A stretch of DNA of 29,103 nt from an uncultured Oscillospiraceae bacterium (lineage in GTDB: Bacteria > Bacillota > Clostridia > Oscillospirales > Ruminococcaceae): the NCBI GenBank assembly GCA_934486875.1, contig CAKSPU010000031.1, positions 1 through 29,103 of the forward strand, read 5' to 3'. The translations under genes were made by a program, and so were the position numbers. Below, piece by piece: positions 1-5,414 of this stretch (position 1 is its first letter; each line of letters starts with the position of its first letter). A model generated the notes under the pieces. That model had not been told where the DNA came from, ran no database searches, and saw only the letters and a list, made by a program, of their open reading frames with translations.

Positions 1-21
1 GGGCTTATTTCAGCCGAGGAT

Positions 22-53
22 TTGTCTATAGGTTAATTGGTTATTAGTATTAT
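22..53. repeat. 32-bp dispersed repeat, copy 1
   Basis: This stretch matches 22905-22936 at 29 of 32 positions. The last 18 bases, beginning ATTGGTTATTAG, are identical. Copy 1 lies downstream of the minus-strand lipoprotein gene and copy 2 lies downstream of another minus-strand gene. The match is seen directly; its nature (intergenic repeat family or shared 3' flank) is not known. Confidence 0.6.
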
Positions 54-126
54 GCTTAAATGATAAAGGCGAAAGCTTAAATTTACCTTAAAGAATACTT
101 GTTTTCACCAAACTTTCATAAAAGAA

Positions 127-162
127 AGCCGCAGCATCATCAATGGCGATAATGCTGCGGCT
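127..162 (-). terminator. Rho-independent terminator of the lipoprotein gene
   Basis: A perfect 11-bp stem (AGCCGCAGCAT at 127-137 with its complement at 152-162) closes a 14-nt loop. On the minus strand it is followed by TTTCTTT, and it begins about 20 nt after the lipoprotein stop codon. The plus-strand side also has a T-rich stretch, so it could work in both directions. Confidence 0.85.
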
Positions 163-183
163 AAAATTTTATTTTCGTAAAAC

Positions 184-1095
184 TCAGTTCTTCTCCGCTG
201 TAACAGTTACCTCGCTGCTGTCGGAGGTGACTTCGATATAAACGGGCTGGTCTGCTTCAAGGGTAAGGGAAAGCTCAAAGCCGCCCTCGGTGTTTTCGGA
301 AATGTCAAGGGCTTCCGCAAAGCTTACGGTGTCATAAATTGCTGCGGTGTCGTGACCGTCACTTTCGGAGCGGAATGTGTATGTTCCTGCTTCGGGAGCG
401 GTGAAGCGGACAAACTTTACATCGGTATCCTCTTCGGAATAGGTGAGCTTTGCGGGAGCGTCAAGGGTAAGCTCCTCCATATTCTCATCTATCATATCGC
501 CCATTATTGCGCCGAGAGTCTGTTCAAGAAGGCTTGTGTTCATAGAATCATCTATCTTTGAGCTGCCCTCCTTGGCAAAGTACATTGCAATGGTGTCGCC
601 GTCCTCGGAGATAACGGTCTTTATAAGGTCTGCGTCCTCGGGGGTGAAATCAAGGGAATCCGCACCAAGGGCTTCCGTGTCGCCTGTGACTGTTATGCCG
701 CTGTCGGTCTGTGTCCAGTCGGCTTCAACGGTGTCGCCGTCGGAGGTGATGCTTACCTTGCCGCCGTCTGCTATGTCCATTACAAAAACGGTCTCATCGG
801 TAAGGTCGGAGACTTCCATATCCTTAAGGGACATTGAGAGGGTCATATTTTCCGCTGTCATATCCATCTGCACAAAATACCACTTGCCGATGTAGGATAT
901 GTCAGATGCGCCGTCTGCTTCGGCTGCGGTCTCGGCTTCATTTGATACAGCTTCATCGGCAATGCTTTCGGAAACGCTTTCGTTCTGAGCGGAGCTTTCC
1001 TCGGGAGCGGCGGAGCTTGTGTCATCATTCTTTGAGCAGGCTGCCATTGAAAGAGCCATTGCGGCAGCTGTCACGGCACAGATATATTTTCTCAT
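184..1095 (-). CDS. Secreted lipoprotein with lipocalin-like and PPC-like beta domains
   Basis: A 303-residue protein of unknown function. The start at 1095 is chosen because AAAGGAAA lies about 8 nt upstream; the open frame extends 12 codons further without a ribosome site. Residues 1-20 form a lipoprotein signal peptide ending in a lipobox-like MAAC, so the Cys is the likely lipidation site. A Ser/Glu/Ala-rich linker follows (about 21-65). The next part (about 66-190) is a beta-strand pattern beginning GKWYFVQ, like the lipocalin-type repeats of Clostridia surface proteins. The C-terminal 90 residues (FVRFTAPEAGTYTFRSES and after) resemble a bacterial pre-peptidase C-terminal domain. It has its own consensus promoter and a terminator, so it is probably monocistronic. 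A carbohydrate-binding or envelope role is only a guess from the neighbouring glycan enzymes. Confidence 0.8.
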   Translation of the reverse strand: MRKYICAVTAAAMALSMAACSKNDDTSSAAPEESSAQNESVSESIADEAVSNEAETAAEADGASDISYIGKWYFVQMDMTAENMTLSMSLKDMEVSDLTDETVFVMDIADGGKVSITSDGDTVEADWTQTDSGITVTGDTEALGADSLDFTPEDADLIKTVISEDGDTIAMYFAKEGSSKIDDSMNTSLLEQTLGAIMGDMIDENMEELTLDAPAKLTYSEEDTDVKFVRFTAPEAGTYTFRSESDGHDTAAIYDTVSFAEALDISENTEGGFELSLTLEADQPVYIEVTSDSSEVTVTAEKN

Positions 1096-1133
1096 AATAT
1101 TTTTCCTTTCGTTATAAAAAATGTGATGCAAAT

Positions 1134-1162
1134 ATTATAGCATATTTACATCTTAATGTCAA
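1134..1162 (-). promoter_or_regulatory. SigA-type promoter of the lipoprotein gene
   Basis: On the minus strand: TTGACA (1162-1157), a 17-bp spacer, and TATAAT (1139-1134). Both hexamers match consensus exactly. The predicted leader is about 32 nt. Confidence 0.9.
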
Positions 1163-1186
1163 TAAAATAATATATTTGCACAAAAG

Positions 1187-1201
1187 GTCAGTATATCTGA
1201 C
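1187..1201. promoter_or_regulatory. Palindrome GTCAG-N5-CTGAC, candidate operator
   Basis: A perfect 5-bp inverted repeat around TATAT lies between two divergent promoters, 11 bp upstream of the -35 box of the GH5 gene. Its position fits an activator or repressor site. It is short enough to arise by chance, and no regulator can be assigned. Confidence 0.3.
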
Positions 1202-1212
1202 TATGGAGCACA

Positions 1213-1241
1213 TTGAAAAGAAATTGTGCAGACTGTATAAT
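1213..1241 (+). promoter_or_regulatory. SigA-type promoter of the GH5 gene
   Basis: TTGAAA (1213-1218), a 17-bp spacer, and TATAAT (1236-1241). The transcript would start near 1248, leaving a leader of about 20 nt that contains the AGGAGG ribosome site at 1251-1256. Confidence 0.8.
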
Positions 1242-1267
1242 AATAAAAAAAGGAGGACGATGTTTAT

Positions 1268-2410
1268 ATGAACATTATAAAACAATTAAGCAGGATCACA
1301 GCTCTTGTGATAACTCTCACAATGCTCACAGGACTGTTTGCAGGCTGTGCATCTCCCGGCGGAAAAATGCGCAATATGTCAACTATGGAGATAGTAAAGG
1401 ATATGGGGCTGGGAATAAATCTCGGCAACACCTTTGAATCAACGGGAAGCTGGATAAATTCATCAAGCGTTACAAACTACGAAACAGGCTGGGGCAGCCC
1501 TGTTATCACCGAGGATATTATAAAGGGCTATGCCAAGGAGGGCTTTACCACCCTGAGAGTTCCCGTGGCGTGGTCAAATATGATGAGCGGCGATTATGAC
1601 ATCAATCCCGATTACCTTGCAAGAGTAAGACAGGTCATTGACTGGGCGCTGGACAGCGATATGTACGTTATTATGAACATTCACTGGGACGGCGGCTGGT
1701 GGGAGAAATTCTCCGGTAAGGACAAGGACGAATGTATGCACAAATACGAGCGCATCTGGACTCAGCTCACAAAGGAGTTCAGAAGCTACGGCGACAAGCT
1801 TGTTTTCGAGTCGCTTAACGAAGAGGGCTGCTGGAACGACATCTGGAACCGCTACAGCGGCAAGACCGAGGGCAAGGCTGAAGCATTCGGACTTTTAAAC
1901 GAGATAAATCAGAAATTCGTTGACATCGTAAGAGCTTCGGGGGGCAACAACAAGAAGCGTCACCTCCTCATTGCGGGCTATGCAACGGACGTTGCCCTCA
2001 CCTGCGACGAGCTTTACAAAATGCCCGATGACCCTGCGGGAAGATGTGCCGTGTCCGTTCACTACTACACTCCCTCAACCTTCGCAATTCTCGAAAAGGA
2101 CGCTTCCTGGGGCAAGTGCCGCAAGGAATGGGGCACCGATGCAGACATCAAAGAGCTTGAAACAAATATGGATATGATGAAAAAGACTTTCGTTGACAAG
2201 GGCATTCCCGTTATAATCGGAGAGTATGGCTGCCCTGTGAAGAACAAGGAAAAGGAGTCTGTCAGAAAGTATCTCACAAGCGTTTGTCAGGCTGCATATG
2301 ACAGGGATATGTGTCCTGTTCTCTGGGACGTTACCGATGCATTTTACAGCAGGAGCAAGTGCGAGTTCAAGGACAAGGAGCTTCTTCAGGGGCTTATGGC
2401 TGTAAGATAG
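1268..2410 (+). CDS. Lipid-anchored GH5 family endoglucanase (cellulase/beta-glucanase)
   Basis: A 380-residue retaining glycoside hydrolase of family 5, expected to cut beta-1,4-glucans or related plant polymers at the cell surface. The start has AGGAGG 11 nt upstream. The N-terminus is a signal peptide ending in the lipobox LFAGC, so it is probably a lipoprotein. Visible family marks are INLGNTFES near the N-terminus, the acid/base Glu in FESLNEEGC (Glu185), HYYTPS, and the nucleophile Glu in IIGEYGCP (Glu319). There is no dockerin or carbohydrate-binding module, and the length is normal for a bare catalytic domain. It has its own promoter and is followed by GH43 and AraC genes, suggesting a small polysaccharide-use locus. 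The exact substrate (cellulose, mixed-linkage glucan, mannan, xyloglucan) cannot be read from sequence alone. Confidence 0.9.
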   Translation: MNIIKQLSRITALVITLTMLTGLFAGCASPGGKMRNMSTMEIVKDMGLGINLGNTFESTGSWINSSSVTNYETGWGSPVITEDIIKGYAKEGFTTLRVPVAWSNMMSGDYDINPDYLARVRQVIDWALDSDMYVIMNIHWDGGWWEKFSGKDKDECMHKYERIWTQLTKEFRSYGDKLVFESLNEEGCWNDIWNRYSGKTEGKAEAFGLLNEINQKFVDIVRASGGNNKKRHLLIAGYATDVALTCDELYKMPDDPAGRCAVSVHYYTPSTFAILEKDASWGKCRKEWGTDADIKELETNMDMMKKTFVDKGIPVIIGEYGCPVKNKEKESVRKYLTSVCQAAYDRDMCPVLWDVTDAFYSRSKCEFKDKELLQGLMAVR

Positions 2411-2482
2411 GGCAGCCGCAGATACAGTACATCGGCGAGGGCAGGCAGCTTTTTTGCATCGTCGGACTTCCCGCATAGACTG

Positions 2483-2523
2483 CCGAAAAAACTGTCCGTA
2501 TCTTATGCGAGCAGTTTTTTCGG
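2483..2523 (+). terminator. Hairpin between the GH5 and GH43 genes, probable terminator
   Basis: A 12-bp inverted repeat (CCGAAAAAACTG at 2483-2494, complement at 2512-2523) has its six T residues inside the 3' arm. It ends 20 nt before the GH43 start. It could terminate or attenuate GH5 transcription, or act as an RNA stability hairpin between two genes of one operon. No separate promoter for GH43 was found, so partial read-through is likely. Confidence 0.5.
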
Positions 2524-2543
2524 TGCATAGAAAGGAAAATAAA

Positions 2544-3884
2544 ATGAATCCATATCTTCCGAACTGCGAATACATTCCCGACGGCGAGCCGAGAGTTTTC
2601 GGCGACAGGATATATGTTTACGGCTCCCACGACAGAGCAGGCTCAGACAGCTTCTGCGACTTTGTTTTAAAATGCTGGAGCGCACCTCTTTCCGACCTTA
2701 ACAAATGGGTATGCCACGGAGACATTTTCCACACAAAGGCTGACCGTGACCACCCCTCGGACATTGACTGGAACAGTGACAACACTCAGCTTTTCGCTCC
2801 CGATGTGGTCAGGGGAAAGGACGGAAAATACTACCTTTTCGCATACATCGTGAATGCTGTAGGCTGCGTGGCTGTCAGCGACAGACCCGAGGGACCTTTC
2901 AAACTCGTTTCAAAATACAAATACACCATTCCCGATGAGATATGCTGCAACGGCTGGTTCATTGACCCGGGAGTGCTTGTGGACGATGACGGCAGGACAT
3001 ATATTTACTGCGGCTTTGAACGCTCGTTCCTTGCGGAAGTGAACAGCGACAATATGTACGAGATGATCGACGGCAGCTGCATCGAACATTTTATCCCCTG
3101 CAGGGAGACCTCCGAGGGAGGCTTTGACGAAAAGGAAAAGCTTTTCTTTGAAGCCTGCTCGCCCAGAAAAATAAACGGCGTTTACTATATGATATATTCC
3201 CCCAAGCGTGGCAGCCGCCTTGCATATGCCACCTCGGACAGCCCCACGGGACCCTTTACCTACCGTGGATATATCGTTGACAACGGCGTTGATTACCCCG
3301 GCGGAAACAACCACGGTTCCGTGGTGTGTATAAACGGTCAGTGGTATGTTTTCTACCACCGTATGACCAACGGAACTATTATGTCAAGGCGGGGCTGCGT
3401 TGAAAAGATAGAGTTCCTCCCCGATGGCACTATCCCTCCCGTTGAGATGACCTCCCTCGGCTTTGAGGACAGCCTTGACCCCTATGAGATAACCCCTGCG
3501 GACATAGCCTGCGTGCTTAAGGGAAAGGCATTCATCACCGAGAGAAATGTTTTTGACAGGTGCGTTATGAACATCTGCGACGGCGATGTTATCGGCTACA
3601 AATACTATGATTTCGGTGAGGACTTTTCAAGCAGGACTATGGAATTTGCCGCAAAGGTGAACGGTATGGGCTGCGACTGCCATATGCATATTTTTGCGGA
3701 CGATGAGGAGATCGGTGTCTGCGATATCGGTCAGAACGGCGGCATTGTAAAGAGCGTTGTAAAGGCTGTTACGGGCAGGCACGCCGTATATTTCAGGATA
3801 TCCGCCGACTACAGCGGCTGGACGGGAGATTACTTCAAGGACAGAAGTCTTTTCGAGCTTATTGAATTTGTGTTTATGAAATAA
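2544..3884 (+). CDS. GH43 family glycosidase (beta-xylosidase/arabinofuranosidase type)
   Basis: A 446-residue inverting glycoside hydrolase of family 43, a family that removes xylose or arabinose from xylan and arabinan fragments. The start at 2544 is preceded by AAAGGAAA; the frame stays open 30 codons further upstream, but that part contains the intergenic hairpin. No signal peptide is seen, so the enzyme should act in the cytoplasm on imported oligosaccharides. The five-bladed propeller region (about 1-300) shows YIPDGEPRVFGDRIYVYGSHD-type strands with the probable base Asp13, then APDVVRGKDGKYYLF, then the probable acid Glu203 in FFEACSPRK. Residues about 320-446 look like a CBM6-type beta sandwich (GYKYYDFGEDF, AVYFRISADYSGW). 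It pairs with the surface GH5 enzyme and the AraC regulator. The exact GH43 subfamily is not determined. Confidence 0.88.
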   Translation: MNPYLPNCEYIPDGEPRVFGDRIYVYGSHDRAGSDSFCDFVLKCWSAPLSDLNKWVCHGDIFHTKADRDHPSDIDWNSDNTQLFAPDVVRGKDGKYYLFAYIVNAVGCVAVSDRPEGPFKLVSKYKYTIPDEICCNGWFIDPGVLVDDDGRTYIYCGFERSFLAEVNSDNMYEMIDGSCIEHFIPCRETSEGGFDEKEKLFFEACSPRKINGVYYMIYSPKRGSRLAYATSDSPTGPFTYRGYIVDNGVDYPGGNNHGSVVCINGQWYVFYHRMTNGTIMSRRGCVEKIEFLPDGTIPPVEMTSLGFEDSLDPYEITPADIACVLKGKAFITERNVFDRCVMNICDGDVIGYKYYDFGEDFSSRTMEFAAKVNGMGCDCHMHIFADDEEIGVCDIGQNGGIVKSVVKAVTGRHAVYFRISADYSGWTGDYFKDRSLFELIEFVFMK

Positions 3885-3887
3885 GAG

Positions 3888-3916
3888 TTGAAAAATGCCC
3901 TCGGATATGGTATAAT
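3888..3916 (+). promoter_or_regulatory. Extended -10 promoter of the AraC regulator gene
   Basis: TTGAAA (3888-3893), a 17-bp spacer, and TGG-TATAAT (TATAAT at 3911-3916) lie just after the GH43 stop. The predicted transcript start is about 3922-3925. This is downstream of the first in-frame ATG (3919), so translation must begin later. Confidence 0.8.
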
Positions 3917-3945
3917 CTATGTATCATATTTCGGGGGTGAGCTGT

Positions 3946-4731
3946 TTGGATATAGGAACGATCGGCTACAATTACAGTCACGGATCGGATTTTGTTATGG
4001 ACAGACCCAACGGCGTGGGCTGCTGGCTGATGCTCATAATCAAGACCCCTGCGAGCTTTGTGCTGAACGGAAAAAAGTATGATGTCAGGGAAAATTCGTT
4101 TATTGTGATATCTCCCGAAACTCCCTGCCGCTACTGCGCCTCGGGGGAAACATACACCGACGACTGGATATATTTCGGGGCGGACGAAGAGACCGTAGGA
4201 CATTTTGACGAGCTTCACATTCCCGTGAACGAGCCTGTTTATCTCGGCGACACGGAAACGGTCTCCCATATCGTGCATATCCTTGCCTTTGAGCATTATT
4301 CCGCCGAACCGCTCCACTGCGAGATAGAGCGGCATTACACGGAGATACTGCTCCTTACGGTGAGCAGGCTTATCCGTTCGGGCACGCAGATATCATTGAA
4401 GCTTTTTATGGAGAAAAACCACCGTATGACCCAGCTGCGCACCATTATCCACACAAGCCCCGAAAGAGTTATGACCATTGACGAAATGGCGGAATATGTG
4501 AGTATGAGCCGCTCGGGCTTTCAGCATCTTTACAAGAAGATGTTCGGGGTCAGCGTGACGGGCGATGTTATAAACGGCAGGCTGGAGCGGGCGAAAAGGC
4601 TCCTTTCCTCCACAGACCTTACGGTTTCGGAGATAGCATCACGGTGCGGCTATTCAAACGAATTTAATTTTATGAGACAGTTCAGGGACAGGGTGGGAAA
4701 AACGCCCACTCAGTACCGCAGACAGCTATAG
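3946..4731 (+). CDS. AraC family transcriptional regulator
   Basis: A 261-residue regulator with an N-terminal cupin-type sensing half (about 1-150, beta-rich, with FVLNGKKYDVRENSF and VISPETPCRYCASG) and a C-terminal double helix-turn-helix. The latter has MTIDEMAEYVSMSRSGFQHL for the first helix pair and LTVSEIASRCGYSNEFNFMR for the second, ending in the classic GKTPTQYRRQ. The TTG at 3946 is chosen because GGGGGTGAG (3933-3941) is correctly spaced and because the gene's own promoter places the transcript start downstream of the ATG at 3919; a GTG at 3937 is less well spaced. The gene follows GH5 and GH43 and ends in a strong terminator. It probably senses a plant-derived sugar and activates the glycosidase genes, but this is inferred from position. 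Confidence 0.88.
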   Translation: MDIGTIGYNYSHGSDFVMDRPNGVGCWLMLIIKTPASFVLNGKKYDVRENSFIVISPETPCRYCASGETYTDDWIYFGADEETVGHFDELHIPVNEPVYLGDTETVSHIVHILAFEHYSAEPLHCEIERHYTEILLLTVSRLIRSGTQISLKLFMEKNHRMTQLRTIIHTSPERVMTIDEMAEYVSMSRSGFQHLYKKMFGVSVTGDVINGRLERAKRLLSSTDLTVSEIASRCGYSNEFNFMRQFRDRVGKTPTQYRRQL

Positions 4732-4738
4732 AAATATC

Positions 4739-4773
4739 GTACAGTTCAGCCTGTTCTGAACTGTACTTTTTTT
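4739..4773 (+). terminator. Rho-independent terminator after the AraC gene
   Basis: A perfect 11-bp stem (GTACAGTTCAG with complement at 4756-4766), a 6-nt loop, then seven T residues. It closes the glycan-use locus. Confidence 0.95.
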
Positions 4774-4785
4774 GTCCTGTTACAT

Positions 4786-4814
4786 TTGACAAAATCCGAT
4801 TTTTGTGGTATAAT
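4786..4814 (+). promoter_or_regulatory. Consensus promoter of the long housekeeping operon
   Basis: TTGACA (4786-4791), a 17-bp spacer, and TGG-TATAAT (TATAAT at 4809-4814). Both boxes are perfect, with an added TG motif. It drives the YlbF-family gene and probably much of the 18-kb block that follows. The leader is about 53 nt. Confidence 0.92.
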
Positions 4815-4873
4815 AATATCCAACTGTCAAAGGATAGTAAAAGATTATTTCTTAATAGAAAGGTTGTTTTAAA

Positions 4874-5284
4874 ATGAACGTTATCGAAGCTGCAAGAGCA
4901 CTGGGAAAGGCACTTCAGGAGGATCAGAGATATAATGCATATGCTGCTGCAAAGCTTGCAAATGACAAGGACGAGGAGCTTCAGAAGAATATCACCGATT
5001 TCAACGTGAAGAAAATGGAGCTCAACACCGAGATGGCTAAGGAGGACAAGAACACCGACACCATCACCGCTCTGAACAATGACCTGAACAGACTTTACGC
5101 CGCTGTTGTCACAAATCCCCATATGATGGCGTTTGAGAACGCAAAGTCCGATATGGACGGCATTCTCGAGAGCATCAACTATATCATCACCTGCGCTGCC
5201 AACGGCGAGGACCCTATGACCTGCCCCGAGACTAACCCCGTTTCCTGCACAGGAAGCTGCTCCACCTGCGGCGGCTGCCACTGA
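4874..5284 (+). CDS. YlbF/YmcA family protein with Cys-rich C-terminal tail
   Basis: A 136-residue, largely helical protein of the YlbF/YmcA (Com_YlbF) family. In Bacillus, YmcA, YlbF and YaaT form a complex that carries iron-sulfur clusters and steers RNase Y in mRNA maturation, affecting competence, sporulation and biofilm. The helical core spans residues 1-115 (AARALGKALQEDQRYNAY, AFENAKSDMDGILESINYII). The last 30 residues hold seven of the protein's cysteines, ending in CTGSCSTCGGCH, a plausible metal or Fe-S ligand set. The start follows AGAAAGGTTG with suitable spacing and sits behind a consensus promoter. It lies directly upstream of mutS; in B. subtilis ymcA is also near mutS and mutL. 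Whether it is the YmcA or YlbF orthologue is unclear. The gene's last codons are repeated in tandem after the stop. Confidence 0.88.
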   Translation: MNVIEAARALGKALQEDQRYNAYAAAKLANDKDEELQKNITDFNVKKMELNTEMAKEDKNTDTITALNNDLNRLYAAVVTNPHMMAFENAKSDMDGILESINYIITCAANGEDPMTCPETNPVSCTGSCSTCGGCH

Positions 5285-5330
5285 TGCTCAGCGGCTGCCA
5301 CTGATAATCAGCGGCTGCCACTGATAAAAC
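5271..5330 (+). repeat. Three tandem copies of a 20-bp unit at the end of the YlbF-family gene
   Basis: Units at 5271, 5291 and 5311 each begin GCGGCTGCCACTGAT. The first 15 bases are identical in all three, and the last five vary. Unit 1 holds the final Cys-His codons and the TGA stop; units 2 and 3 lie in the untranslated gap. The 20-bp period shifts the reading frame with each copy. Slippage duplication is the simplest origin. Confidence 0.9.
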
Positions 5331-5339
5331 CGAATAACT

Positions 5340-5385
5340 CGGATGCATACCGCACAGGGCTACGACTTTGTGCGGTATGCATCCG
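5340..5385 (+). promoter_or_regulatory. Perfect 17-bp hairpin in the mutS leader
   Basis: CGGATGCATACCGCACA (5340-5356) pairs perfectly with 5369-5385 across a 12-nt loop. There is no T-run on either side, so it is not a normal terminator. It ends about 11 nt before the GGAA ribosome site of mutS. Roles as an RNA processing or stability element, or as a regulator of read-through into mutS, are possible. Confidence 0.75.
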
Positions 5386-5414
5386 AAAAGCAAAAGAAAA
5401 GGAATGGTCGGAAA

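Noticed and set aside
1213..1437. Frame of 74 codons overlapping the GH5 start
   Set aside because: It begins inside the GH5 promoter and overlaps the signal peptide in another frame.
5271..5330. CRISPR array
   Set aside because: Units are only 20 bp with no spacers; they are direct tandem copies of a gene end.
5340..5385. Rho-independent terminator before mutS
   Set aside because: The hairpin is strong but no T-run follows on either strand.
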